The notes under the pieces: model-generated
Told to the model about the DNA's origin: nothing
The model's input: the letters and a program-made list of their open reading frames with translations, nothing else
Databases searched by the model: none
Shown here: positions 18,106 to 26,757 of the stretch, in pieces
How the letters are laid out: the number at the start of each line of letters is the position of its first letter
How positions within the stretch are numbered: the first letter of the stretch is position 1
Source of the DNA: Pseudomonas baetica
Lineage (GTDB): Bacteria; Pseudomonadota; Gammaproteobacteria; Pseudomonadales; Pseudomonadaceae
DNA length: 64,000 bases
Direction: 5' to 3'
Assembly: GCF_002813455.1 (NCBI RefSeq)
Contig: NZ_PHHE01000001.1
Coordinates: 3,523,001 to 3,587,000 of the forward strand
Position numbers and translations under genes: made by a program

Positions 18106-19404
18106 ATGACCACAGCGCCTTCGAGCCTCGCGCAGCCCGAGCAACCCGCACGACCGTTGACCCGCAATGACTACAAGACTCTGTCGCTGTCCGCCCTGGG
18201 CGGTGCGCTGGAGTTTTACGATTTCATCATCTTCGTCTTCTTCGCCACGGTGGTCGGCAAGTTGTTCTTCCCGGCCGACATGCCCGAGTGGCTGCGCTTG
18301 ATGCAGACCTTCGGCATCTTCGCCGCCGGTTACCTCGCACGTCCGCTGGGCGGCATTGTCATGGCGCACTTCGGCGACCTGCTGGGGCGCAAGAAGATGT
18401 TCACCCTGAGCATCTTCATGATGGCCGTGCCGACCCTGATCATGGGTCTGCTGCCGACGTATGCGCAGATCGGTATGTGGGCGCCGATCCTTCTGTTGTT
18501 GATGCGCGTGATTCAAGGCGCGGCGATTGGCGGTGAGGTGCCGGGGGCGTGGGTCTTCGTTTCCGAACACGTACCGCAAAAGCACATGGGCTATGCCTGC
18601 GGCACGCTTACCAGCGGACTGACCGCTGGCATCCTGCTTGGCTCGCTGGTCGCCACGGCGATCAACAGCATCTATACGCCTGTGGAAGTTTCCGATTACG
18701 CCTGGCGGATTCCGTTTCTGCTTGGCGGCGTGTTCGGTCTGTTTTCGGTGTATCTGCGCCGCTGGCTGCACGAAACACCGGTGTTTGCCGAGCTGCAACT
18801 GCGCAAGGCACTGGCCGAAGAAGTGCCGCTGCGCGCGGTGCTGCGTGACCATCGCGGCGCGATTGCGATCTCGATGCTGCTGACCTGGTTGCTTTCTGCC
18901 GGGATCGTCGTGGTTATTCTGATGACGCCGACCGTGCTGCAAACGGTCTATCACTTCACGCCGACCGAGTCGCTGCAGTCGAACAGTCTGGCAATCGTGT
19001 TCCTGAGCATCGGTTGCATCATTTCCGGCGCACTGGCGGATCGTTTCGGTGCCGGTCGCGTATTTGTCTTCGGTTGCCTCGGTCTGCTGATCAGCTCGTG
19101 GACCTTCTATCACAGCCTTGCGGATCACCCGAACTGGCTGTTCCCGCTGTATGCGCTGACCGGGTTTCTGGTCGGCACCATCGGTGCGGTGCCGTATGTG
19201 ATGGTTAAAGCCTTCCCGCCGGTGGTGCGTTTCAGTGGGCTGTCGTTCTCGTACAACGTGGCGTACGCGATCTTTGGTGGTTTGACGCCGATGGTGGTGA
19301 GCCTGCTGCTGAAAGAAAGCGCGATGGGGCCGGCCTACTATGTGGCGGTGCTGTGTGCGATGGGGATTCTTGTTGGCGCGTGGCTCTGGAAGAAGGGTCG
19401 CTGA
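18106..19404 (+). CDS. MFS transporter, metabolite:H+ symporter (MHS/ProP-like) subfamily (432 aa)
   Basis: Twelve-helix inner-membrane transporter. The N-terminal LGGALEFYDFIIF-type segment, RPLGGIVMAHFGDLLGRKKMF (the loop 2-3 motif) and RVIQGAAIGGEVPGAW are characteristic of the MHS subfamily, which imports organic acids or osmolytes with protons. Start ATG 18106 (MTTAPSSLAQPE) is chosen because AGAGAAGC precedes it and the frame upstream crosses the promoter. It lies immediately upstream of pstS, as in other pseudomonads. The substrate is unknown. Confidence 0.88.
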   Translation: MTTAPSSLAQPEQPARPLTRNDYKTLSLSALGGALEFYDFIIFVFFATVVGKLFFPADMPEWLRLMQTFGIFAAGYLARPLGGIVMAHFGDLLGRKKMFTLSIFMMAVPTLIMGLLPTYAQIGMWAPILLLLMRVIQGAAIGGEVPGAWVFVSEHVPQKHMGYACGTLTSGLTAGILLGSLVATAINSIYTPVEVSDYAWRIPFLLGGVFGLFSVYLRRWLHETPVFAELQLRKALAEEVPLRAVLRDHRGAIAISMLLTWLLSAGIVVVILMTPTVLQTVYHFTPTESLQSNSLAIVFLSIGCIISGALADRFGAGRVFVFGCLGLLISSWTFYHSLADHPNWLFPLYALTGFLVGTIGAVPYVMVKAFPPVVRFSGLSFSYNVAYAIFGGLTPMVVSLLLKESAMGPAYYVAVLCAMGILVGAWLWKKGR

Positions 19405-19434
19405 TCCGAAACCTCCTCCAGCAGTACCGGACTC

Positions 19435-19499
19435 TTCGCGAGCAGGCTCGCCACACATTGGAATGCATTTCAAGCGGTGGGAGCGGGCTTGCTCGCGAA
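19435..19499. repeat. REP pair, outward geometry, left arm shortened
   Basis: Arms in the opposite order to the REPIN type (TTCGCGAGCAGGCTCGC, then gtgggagcgggcttgctcgcgaa), joined by the spacer 'attggaatgcatttcaa' seen in two other copies. The left arm lacks two bases (ctcgccacac). It lies upstream of the pstS Pho box. Confidence 0.8.
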
Positions 19500-19540
19500 G
19501 GGGGCACCACGAATCATCCAGTAAAAACCCGAATGCTGGC

Positions 19541-19569
19541 CTTTCATCCAATTGTCATATTTCAGCCAT
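19541..19569 (+). promoter_or_regulatory. Pho box of pstS (PhoB-binding, three half-sites)
   Basis: CTTTCAT-CCAA-TTGTCAT at 19541-19558, followed by ATTT and a third half-site CAGCCAT at 19563-19569. Half-sites start every 11 bp, the spacing of direct-repeat Pho boxes. It sits 68 bp before pstS. Confidence 0.85.
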
Positions 19570-19636
19570 AGAGTGTTCACTCGGCCTGCTGATACTTGGC
19601 CCCGACTTAACACACCCTATCTGCTAGGAGTAAGGC

Positions 19637-20635
19637 ATGAAACTGAAGCGTTTGATGGCGGCAATGACTTTTGTCGCTGCTGGCGTTGCGACTGCCAACG
19701 CGGTTGCCGCTGTTGACCCTGCTATCCCGAGCTACACCAAGACCACTGGTGTGTCGGGCAACCTGTCCAGCGTCGGCTCCGATACCCTGGCCAACCTCAT
19801 GACCCTGTGGGCTGAGAACTACAAAAAAGAATACCCGAACGTAAACATCCAGATTCAGGCCGCCGGTTCTTCGACCGCGCCACCTGCGCTGACTGAAGGC
19901 ACCGCTAACCTGGGCCCGATGAGCCGCAAGATGAAGGACAACGAGCTGCAAGCCTTCGAAACCAAATATGGCTACAAGCCAACCGCTATTCCGGTTGCCG
20001 TGGATGCCCTGGCAGTATTCGTGCACAAGGACAACCCGATCAAGGGTCTGACCATGGAGCAAGTCGACGCGATCTTCTCGTCCACTCGCCTGTGCGGTGC
20101 TAAAACCGACGTGAAAACCTGGGGCGAGCTGGGTGTGACCGGCGACCTGGCGAACAAGCCGGTTCAGTTGTTCGGTCGTAACTCGGTATCGGGCACCTAC
20201 GGCTACTTCAAAGAAGAAGCCTTGTGCAAAGGCGACTTCAAGCCAAACGTCAACGAACAACCTGGTTCGGCTTCGGTCGTGCAGTCGATCAGCTCCTCGC
20301 TGAACGGCGTTGGTTACTCGGGTATCGGCTACAAGACCGCAAGCGTGAAAACGGTAGCTCTGGCCAAGAAAGGCAGCACCGATTTCATCGAAGACACCGA
20401 AGAAAACGCCCTGAACGGCAAGTACCCGCTGTCGCGCTTCCTCTACGTTTACGTCAACAAAGCCCCGAACAAGCCTCTGGCCCCGCTGGAAGCCGAGTTC
20501 GTGAAACTGATTCTGTCCAAACAGGGTCAGGAAGTTGTTGTGAAAGACGGCTACATCCCGTTGCCAGCCAAGGTTGCTGCAAAAGCACTGGCTGACCTGG
20601 GTCTGCAGGAAGGCGGCGCTGTCGCCAAGAAGTAA
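19637..20635 (+). CDS. pstS: Phosphate ABC transporter, periplasmic phosphate-binding protein PstS (332 aa)
   Basis: Captures inorganic phosphate in the periplasm and delivers it to PstCAB. It has a Sec signal peptide (basic MKLKR, hydrophobic core, cleavage near ANAVAA). Phosphate-contact motifs are [10 protein letters not shown] near residue 45, [24 protein letters not shown] near residue 180, and PGSASVVQ. Length is normal for the Pseudomonas form (no lipobox). A Pho box lies upstream and a terminator after the stop, so it can be expressed alone and at a high level under phosphate limitation. Confidence 0.97.
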   Translation: MKLKRLMAAMTFVAAGVATANAVAAVDPAIPSYTKTTGVSGNLSSVGSDTLANLMTLWAENYKKEYPNVNIQIQAAGSSTAPPALTEGTANLGPMSRKMKDNELQAFETKYGYKPTAIPVAVDALAVFVHKDNPIKGLTMEQVDAIFSSTRLCGAKTDVKTWGELGVTGDLANKPVQLFGRNSVSGTYGYFKEEALCKGDFKPNVNEQPGSASVVQSISSSLNGVGYSGIGYKTASVKTVALAKKGSTDFIEDTEENALNGKYPLSRFLYVYVNKAPNKPLAPLEAEFVKLILSKQGQEVVVKDGYIPLPAKVAAKALADLGLQEGGAVAKK

Positions 20636-20640
20636 CAAAT

Positions 20641-20705
20641 TGAGTCCGGGGTGAACCCCTTCGGACTCAGGTGAAAGGCCGGATCTGCCCGCAGACCGGC
20701 CTTTT
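20641..20705 (+). terminator. Tandem hairpins after pstS, second one a terminator
   Basis: First hairpin: arms TGAGTCCG / CGGACTCA around 20641-20669. Second: AAGGCCGG(A)TCTGC / GCAGACCGGCCTT at 20675-20702, followed by TTT. The second has a bulged A. They separate pstS from pstC. Confidence 0.75.
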
Positions 20706-20759
20706 ATACACTTCTCAAATTTTCGATCCTCTGCCAGCTCCGTTGGCGGTGGATTTGCT

Positions 20760-20788
20760 GCGTCACTGCATTGTCATCTTTCTGTCAT
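20760..20788 (+). promoter_or_regulatory. Pho box of pstCAB-phoU
   Basis: TTGTCAT-CTTT-CTGTCAT at 20771-20788, close to consensus, with a weak additional half-site (GCGTCAC) 11 bp upstream. It lies 22 bp before pstC. Confidence 0.85.
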
Positions 20789-20810
20789 ACAGGATCGCTA
20801 GGGTGAGCGC

Positions 20811-23093
20811 ATGAATGATCTGGCCAATTCCCAAATGACTACTAATCCTCCCAAGCGCATTGATTTCAGTACGCCTGAGCTGCAACGCAAGCGCCGCATT
20901 CGCGCGCTCAAGGATCGCTTCACTCGCTGGTACGTCCTAGTTGGCGGTCTGGCGGTGCTGGCAGCCATTACCCTGATCTTTTTCTTCCTCGCCTATGTCG
21001 TCGCGCCGCTCTTCAAGGGTGCCGACCTGACCGCGAAAGATGCCATCACCCCGGCCTGGATGCAGGACGCCGGCAAGCCGCTGATGATTTCGCTCGAAGA
21101 GCAGAATCAGGTGGCCATGCGCGTTTCCGACAAGGGCCAGGCGCTGTTCTTCGATCTCGACAGTGGCGCTGAGTTGAAGCGCGTCGATCTGCCGTTGCCG
21201 GCAGGCGCAACCGTGACCTCCATCGGTGAAGACCAGCCAGGTCATCCGCTGGTGGCCGTGGGCTTGTCCAATGGTCAGGCGCTGGTGTTCCGTCACACCT
21301 ATAAAGTCAGCTACCCCGATGGCAAGAAAACCATTAACCCGGCCATCGAGTACCCGTACGGCGAAACGCCGATTGCGCTGAACGAAGCCGGCGGTGCGCT
21401 GGAACATGTCAGCCTCAACGCCACCGATACGACGCTGATGCTGGTGGGGTCGACCGGTTCGCAACTCAATGTTTTGTCGCTGACCAGCGAAGAAAACATG
21501 ATGACTGGCGAAGTCACCAACGAGCAGAAGCGTATTGATCTGCCGCAGATGACCGAACCTGTGAAAAACATCTTCGTCGACCCGCGCCAGCAGTGGCTGT
21601 ACGTGGTCAACGGTCGTGCCCAGGCCGACGTGTTCAGCCTGCGCGACAAGAGCCTCAACGGTCGCTACAAATTGCTCGAAAACGCTGACGCTGAAGTCAC
21701 CGCGACCACGCAACTGGTCGGTGGTATCTCGCTGATCATCGGTGACTCCAAAGGTGGTCTGGCCCAGTGGTTCATGGCTCGTGACCCCGATGGCGAGCAG
21801 CGCCTGAAGCAGATTCGTACGTTCCAGATGGGCAAGGCGCCAATCATTGAGATCACCGCCGAAGAGCGCCGCAAAGGCTTCCTCGCGCTGGATGCCGACG
21901 GCAAGCTCGGCGTATTCCACAGTACGGCGCACCGCACGTTGCTGGTCGATCAGGTTGTTGAAGGCCAGGGCCTGTTCGGTCTGTCGCCGCGTGCCAACCG
22001 CGTGATCGTCGAGGCCGGCGGCAAGCTGCAACCGCTGTTGCTCGATAACCCGCACCCGGAAGTGTCCTGGAGCGCGCTGTGGAGCAAGGTCTGGTACGAG
22101 AACTACGACGAACCTAAATACGTCTGGCAATCGACTGCGGCCAACACCGATTTCGAACCGAAACTGAGCCTCTCGCCACTGACCTTCGGCACCCTGAAAG
22201 CCGCGTTCTACGCTATGTTGCTGGCCGCGCCGCTGGCCGTTGCCGCCGCGATCTACACCGCGTACTTCATGGCCCCGGGCATGCGCCGCAAGGTCAAACC
22301 GGTCATCGAACTGATGGAAGCGATGCCGACGGTGATCCTCGGTTTCTTCGCCGGTCTGTTCCTCGCGCCTTATGTGGAAGGGCATTTGCCGGGCATTTTC
22401 AGCCTGTTGATGTTGCTGCCGATCGGCATTCTGGTCGCCGGTTTCACCTTCAGCCGTCTGCCTGAGTCGATCCGCCTGAGAGTTCCGGATGGCTGGGAAA
22501 GTGCGCTGCTGATTCCGGTAATCCTGTTTGTGGGCTGGCTGTCGCTGTACATGAGCCCGTTCATGGAGAACTGGTTCTTCGGCGGCGACATGCGCATGTG
22601 GATCTCCCACGATCTGGGTATCACCTACGACCAGCGCAACGCTCTGGTAGTCGGCCTTGCCATGGGTTTTGCGGTGATCCCGAACATCTACTCGATCGCC
22701 GAAGACGCCGTGTTCAGCGTGCCACGTGGTCTGACCCTCGGTTCGCTGGCCCTCGGTGCCACGCCGTGGCAGACCATGACTCGCGTGGTGATCCTCACCG
22801 CCAGCCCGGGCATCTTCTCGGCACTGATGATCGGCATGGGCCGTGCGGTCGGTGAAACGATGATCGTGCTGATGGCCACCGGTAACACCCCGGTCATGGA
22901 AATGAACCTGTTCGAAGGCCTGCGCACCCTGGCCGCCAACGTCGCGGTGGAAATGCCCGAGTCGGAAGTCGGCGGCAGCCACTACCGCGTGCTGTTCCTC
23001 TCGGCGCTGGTGCTGCTGTTGTTCACCTTCGTCATGAACACCCTGGCAGAACTGATTCGTCAGCGTCTGCGCAAGAAATACTCGTCGCTTTAA
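20811..23093 (+). CDS. pstC: Phosphate ABC transporter permease PstC, extended form (760 aa)
   Basis: Inner-membrane channel subunit of the high-affinity phosphate transporter. One membrane helix at about residues 41-66 (VLVGGLAVLAAITLIFFFLA), then roughly 380 residues of extracytoplasmic sequence, then the permease domain from about residue 458 (FGTLKAAFYAMLLAAPLAV) with helices and the EAA loop TLGSLALGATPWQTMTRVV near residue 645. The permease half is homologous to PstC. The extra domain (beta-strand-rich, repeated LVxVGxSNG-like strands) makes the protein more than twice the enteric length. Start ATG 20811 follows AGGGTGAGCGC. pstA starts 16 bp downstream. Confidence 0.92.
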   Translation: MNDLANSQMTTNPPKRIDFSTPELQRKRRIRALKDRFTRWYVLVGGLAVLAAITLIFFFLAYVVAPLFKGADLTAKDAITPAWMQDAGKPLMISLEEQNQVAMRVSDKGQALFFDLDSGAELKRVDLPLPAGATVTSIGEDQPGHPLVAVGLSNGQALVFRHTYKVSYPDGKKTINPAIEYPYGETPIALNEAGGALEHVSLNATDTTLMLVGSTGSQLNVLSLTSEENMMTGEVTNEQKRIDLPQMTEPVKNIFVDPRQQWLYVVNGRAQADVFSLRDKSLNGRYKLLENADAEVTATTQLVGGISLIIGDSKGGLAQWFMARDPDGEQRLKQIRTFQMGKAPIIEITAEERRKGFLALDADGKLGVFHSTAHRTLLVDQVVEGQGLFGLSPRANRVIVEAGGKLQPLLLDNPHPEVSWSALWSKVWYENYDEPKYVWQSTAANTDFEPKLSLSPLTFGTLKAAFYAMLLAAPLAVAAAIYTAYFMAPGMRRKVKPVIELMEAMPTVILGFFAGLFLAPYVEGHLPGIFSLLMLLPIGILVAGFTFSRLPESIRLRVPDGWESALLIPVILFVGWLSLYMSPFMENWFFGGDMRMWISHDLGITYDQRNALVVGLAMGFAVIPNIYSIAEDAVFSVPRGLTLGSLALGATPWQTMTRVVILTASPGIFSALMIGMGRAVGETMIVLMATGNTPVMEMNLFEGLRTLAANVAVEMPESEVGGSHYRVLFLSALVLLLFTFVMNTLAELIRQRLRKKYSSL

Positions 23094-23109
23094 GCAAAGG
23101 TAGAAGTCT

Positions 23110-24780
23110 GTGAAACAGAACTCCCTGAAAGGATGGTTCAAGAGCGGCGCTCCAGGCGTCTGGATCAGCGGTGGCGCGGTGTCCATCGCGGTCATCATGA
23201 CCATTGGCCTGCTGGCAGTGATTGCCGTGCGCGGTCTAGGTCACTTCTGGCCGGCGGATCTGATCCACGCCAGCTACGACGTGCCCGGCCAGGCCCAGCA
23301 CCTGGTGGTCGGCGAAGTGGTGCAGAAAGAAGAAGTGCCCCGCGCCCGTCTGAAGAGCGCCGGTTTGCCGGTGCCAGACGCTGGCCCGGAATTCATGACC
23401 CGCGAGCTGATCAAGGTCGGCAACCGTGACCTGAACGGCAACGACTTCACCTGGATCGTCGGCGAGTGGCTGACCAACCAGAAGACGCCGCCAGAATTGA
23501 TGGCGATCGAACGCCGCGAGTGGGGCAACTTCTACGGCTACCTGGTCAACGTCAAGCAGGACGGCAAGGTGATCGCCGAGGGCGAAGCCGCATGGCCTGA
23601 GCTGCAAGCGCGGATCAACCGTGTGAACGGCCTTGCTGCGCAGCTCAAGTCGCTGGAAAAGACTGACATCGGTGCGATCAACGCGGGGCTGGAGCGCATT
23701 CGTCTGCACGGTCGCAAACTGGAACTCGAAGGCAAACTCGATGCCACCGCACAAGCGGACATGGAATCCGAGCGCGCCGAGCTGAACGCACGTTATCAGG
23801 ACATCGAAGCGCGTCTGGCCGACCTGCATGCGCAGTTCAACCGCGATGCCCTGACGGCTCGTGATGCCAACGGTAAAGAGATCGAAATCGGTCTGGGCAA
23901 AGTGGTTCATGCCTACCAGCCGAACGCCATGAGCACCTTCACCAAGGTTGGTTTCTACTTCAGCAAGATCTGGGAATTCCTCTCGGATGACCCGCGTGAA
24001 GCGAACACCGAAGGCGGGATCTTCCCGGCGATTTTCGGCACCGTGATGATGACCCTGATCATGGCGATGATCGTCACTCCGTTCGGCGTGCTGGCGGCGG
24101 TGTACCTGCGTGAATACGCCAAACAGAACACCCTGACGCGGATCATCCGTATCGCGGTGAACAACCTGGCGGGCGTTCCGGCGATCGTTTACGGCGTGTT
24201 TGGTCTGGGCTTCTTTGTGTACGTGTTGGGTGGTTCGGTCGACCGCTTGTTCTTCCCCGAAGCACTGCCGGCGCCGACCTTCGGTACGCCGGGCCTGCTC
24301 TGGGCTTCGTTGACCCTGGCGCTGCTGGCGGTGCCGGTGGTGATCGTGGCCACTGAAGAAGGTCTGGCACGAATCCCGCGCACCGTGCGTGAAGGCTCGT
24401 TGGCCCTCGGCGCGACCAAGGCTGAAACCTTGTGGAAGATTGTGATCCCGATGGCCAGCCCGGCCATGATGACCGGCATGATCCTCGCCGTGGCCCGCGC
24501 CGCGGGTGAAGTGGCGCCGCTGATGCTGGTGGGCGTGGTGAAACTGGCGCCGTCGCTGCCGGTGGATGGCAACTACCCGTACCTGCACCTGGATCAGAAG
24601 ATCATGCACCTGGGCTTCCACATCTATGACGTCGGCTTCCAGAGCCCGAACGTCGAAGCGGCCCGTCCGCTGGTGTACGCCACAGCGCTGTTGCTGGTGT
24701 TGGTGATCGCAACACTGAACCTGTCGGCCGTTTATATCCGCAACCACCTGCGCGAAAAGTACAAAGCACTGGATAGCTGA
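23110..24780 (+). CDS. pstA: Phosphate ABC transporter permease PstA, extended form (556 aa)
   Basis: Second permease subunit of the phosphate transporter. One helix at about residues 17-40, then an extracytoplasmic insertion to about residue 290 that includes a charged alpha-helical, coiled-coil-like stretch (KLDATAQADMESERAEL), then the permease domain from about residue 305 (FGTVMMTLIMAMIVTPFGV) with the EAA loop EGSLALGATKAETLWKIVI. GTG start at 23110 after AAAGGTAG. The insertion parallels that of PstC, so the two large domains may pack together outside the membrane. Confidence 0.92.
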   Translation: MKQNSLKGWFKSGAPGVWISGGAVSIAVIMTIGLLAVIAVRGLGHFWPADLIHASYDVPGQAQHLVVGEVVQKEEVPRARLKSAGLPVPDAGPEFMTRELIKVGNRDLNGNDFTWIVGEWLTNQKTPPELMAIERREWGNFYGYLVNVKQDGKVIAEGEAAWPELQARINRVNGLAAQLKSLEKTDIGAINAGLERIRLHGRKLELEGKLDATAQADMESERAELNARYQDIEARLADLHAQFNRDALTARDANGKEIEIGLGKVVHAYQPNAMSTFTKVGFYFSKIWEFLSDDPREANTEGGIFPAIFGTVMMTLIMAMIVTPFGVLAAVYLREYAKQNTLTRIIRIAVNNLAGVPAIVYGVFGLGFFVYVLGGSVDRLFFPEALPAPTFGTPGLLWASLTLALLAVPVVIVATEEGLARIPRTVREGSLALGATKAETLWKIVIPMASPAMMTGMILAVARAAGEVAPLMLVGVVKLAPSLPVDGNYPYLHLDQKIMHLGFHIYDVGFQSPNVEAARPLVYATALLLVLVIATLNLSAVYIRNHLREKYKALDS

Positions 24781-24799
24781 TTTGCAGCACTGATTTCTA

Positions 24800-24886
24800 T
24801 GTGGGAGCGAGCCTGCTCGCGAAGGCATCACCGCGGTTTCATAGACAAACCGCAGCGCCTGAATCGCCAGCAGGCTGGCTCCCACA
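24800..24886. repeat. Diverged REP pair inside the pst operon
   Basis: Left arm TGTGGGAGCGAGCCTGCTCG intact; right arm cgccagcaggctggctcccaca changed at the tip. The inner stem gcggttt / aaaccgc is kept. It sits between pstA and pstB, so it is transcribed with them and may affect mRNA stability. Confidence 0.8.
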
Positions 24887-24923
24887 AAAACCGAACCGAA
24901 TTTGTTAGCACAGGGAGCCTCCC

Positions 24924-25757
24924 ATGCAGCACGAAACACATACCCACGGCATCAACATGTCAGCGTTGGGTCGCGACAAGCAGAGCCTGAATCTTGAACA
25001 GGAAACCGTGGCCATTGAAGTGCCGGGCCTGAACCTGTTCTACGGCGATAAACAAGCGCTGTACGACGTCAGCCTGAACATCCCGAAACAGCGCGTGACC
25101 GCGTTCATCGGCCCGTCTGGCTGCGGCAAGTCCACACTGCTGCGTACCTTCAACCGCATGAACGATCTGGTTGACGGCTGCCGTGTTGAAGGCGCGATCA
25201 ACCTGTACGGCAACAACATCTATCGCAAGGGCGAAGACGTTGCCGAACTGCGTCGTCGCGTCGGCATGGTGTTCCAGAAGCCCAACCCGTTCCCGAAAAC
25301 CATCTACGAAAACGTGGTTTACGGTCTGCGCATTCAGGGCATCAACAAGAAACGCGTTCTCGACGAAGCAGTCGAGTGGGCGTTGAAAGGCGCGGCACTG
25401 TGGGACGAAGTCAAAGACCGTCTGCACGAATCGGCCCTCGGTCTGTCCGGTGGTCAGCAGCAGCGTCTGGTCATCGCCCGCACCATCGCCGTGGAACCGG
25501 AGGTGCTGCTGCTCGACGAACCGTGCTCGGCCCTCGACCCGATCTCGACCCTGAAGGTTGAAGAGCTGATCTACGAGCTGAAATCCAAGTTCACCATCGT
25601 TATCGTCACCCACAACATGCAGCAGGCGGCGCGGGTGTCCGACTACACGGCGTTCATGTACATGGGCAAACTGGTGGAATTTGGCGACACCGATACCCTG
25701 TTCACCAATCCGGCGAAGAAGCAGACCGAAGACTACATCACCGGTCGTTATGGCTAA
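24924..25757 (+). CDS. pstB: Phosphate ABC transporter ATPase PstB (277 aa)
   Basis: Cytoplasmic ATPase that powers phosphate import. Walker [10 protein letters not shown] near residue 67, ABC signature LSGGQQQRL near residue 172, Walker [14 protein letters not shown] and the switch His in [12 protein letters not shown] are all intact. ATG 24924 follows AGGGAGCC. It has a slightly long N-terminus ([11 protein letters not shown]) compared with enteric PstB. Confidence 0.97.
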   Translation: MQHETHTHGINMSALGRDKQSLNLEQETVAIEVPGLNLFYGDKQALYDVSLNIPKQRVTAFIGPSGCGKSTLLRTFNRMNDLVDGCRVEGAINLYGNNIYRKGEDVAELRRRVGMVFQKPNPFPKTIYENVVYGLRIQGINKKRVLDEAVEWALKGAALWDEVKDRLHESALGLSGGQQQRLVIARTIAVEPEVLLLDEPCSALDPISTLKVEELIYELKSKFTIVIVTHNMQQAARVSDYTAFMYMGKLVEFGDTDTLFTNPAKKQTEDYITGRYG

Positions 25758-25829
25758 CAGAAGCTGGTTGTCGCTCACTGAATTGACTGCGGCCCGCCGC
25801 ACTTTACCGGACGCTCCAAGGACGCCAAC

Positions 25830-26591
25830 ATGATTAGCAAAGAAGGCCTTACCCACCACATTTCCGCGCAGTTCAACGCCGAACTGGAAGAAGTGCGCAG
25901 CCACCTCCTGGCCATGGGCGGGCTGGTGGAGAAGCAGGTCAACGACGCGGTGACCGCTCTGATCGAAGCCGACTCCGGTCTGGCTCAGCAGGTGCGTGAG
26001 ATCGACGACCAGATCAACCAGATGGAACGCAACATCGACGAAGAATGCCTGCGCATTCTGGCCCGTCGTCAGCCGGCGGCGTCTGACCTGCGGCTGATCA
26101 TCAGCATCTCCAAGTCGGTGATCGACCTTGAGCGCATTGGCGACGAAGCGACCAAGATCGCTCGCCGCGCCATTCAACTGTGCGAGGAAGGTGAAGCGCC
26201 GCGCGGTTACGTCGAGGTTCGCCACATCGGCGACCAGGTGCGCAACATGGTTCGCGATGCGCTGGACGCGTTTGCCCGCTTCGACGCCGATCTGGCCCTG
26301 TCGGTGGCGCAGTACGACAAGATCATCGACCGCGAATACAAGACCGCCCTGCGTGAACTGGCCACCTACATGATGGAAGACCCGCGCTCTATCTCGCGGG
26401 TCTTGAGCATTATCTGGGTGCTGCGTTCGCTGGAGCGTATCGGCGACCACGCGCGCAACATCTCTGAGCTGGTGATCTATCTGGTGCGCGGCACCGATGT
26501 GCGTCACATGGGCCTCAAGCGCATGAAGGAAGAAGTTGAAGGCACAAGCGGTGAAACCGCTAATGTTCCGGGCAATGCTGACGATAAGTAA
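25830..26591 (+). CDS. phoU: Phosphate signalling protein PhoU (253 aa)
   Basis: Links PstSCAB to the PhoR kinase and represses the Pho regulon when phosphate is plentiful. Two PhoU three-helix repeats are visible, each with the metal-binding signature pattern (ERNIDEECLRI near residue 68 with IDLERIGDEATKIA near residue 100, and VLRSLERIGDHARNI near residue 200). Length is somewhat above the enteric one. It is the last gene of the pst operon and is followed by a strong terminator. Confidence 0.96.
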   Translation: MISKEGLTHHISAQFNAELEEVRSHLLAMGGLVEKQVNDAVTALIEADSGLAQQVREIDDQINQMERNIDEECLRILARRQPAASDLRLIISISKSVIDLERIGDEATKIARRAIQLCEEGEAPRGYVEVRHIGDQVRNMVRDALDAFARFDADLALSVAQYDKIIDREYKTALRELATYMMEDPRSISRVLSIIWVLRSLERIGDHARNISELVIYLVRGTDVRHMGLKRMKEEVEGTSGETANVPGNADDK

Positions 26592-26607
26592 GATTGCCTG
26601 AGAAAAG

Positions 26608-26635
26608 CGCCCGGCCCTTTGGCTGGGCGTTTTTG
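26608..26635 (+). terminator. Intrinsic terminator of the pst-phoU operon
   Basis: Stem CGCCCGGCC / GGCTGGGCG (one G-T pair), loop CTTT, followed by TTTTT. It begins 17 bp after phoU. Confidence 0.9.
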
Positions 26636-26757
26636 TTAGGGGCTTTCGAATTAAAAAGCAGCACCCGCGAACGAAAAGTCCCGGCGTGACTGAAGATTGT
26701 TGGCAATGTGCCATCAGCAAAGCGGTATGCTTGCCGGGATTTTTATAGGGGTGTTGG

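Noticed and set aside
20937..23204. Long open frame antisense to pstC (about 755 codons)
   Set aside because: It mirrors a high-G+C coding gene, has no ribosome site and gives a His/Gln/Arg-rich product unlike any family. The same applies to long antisense frames opposite pstA, tssC, tssH, tssK and the sigma-54 activator.
24044..24780. PstA insert taken as a separate fused protein or frameshift
   Set aside because: The frame is continuous, both ends match PstA, and PstC shows a comparable insertion.
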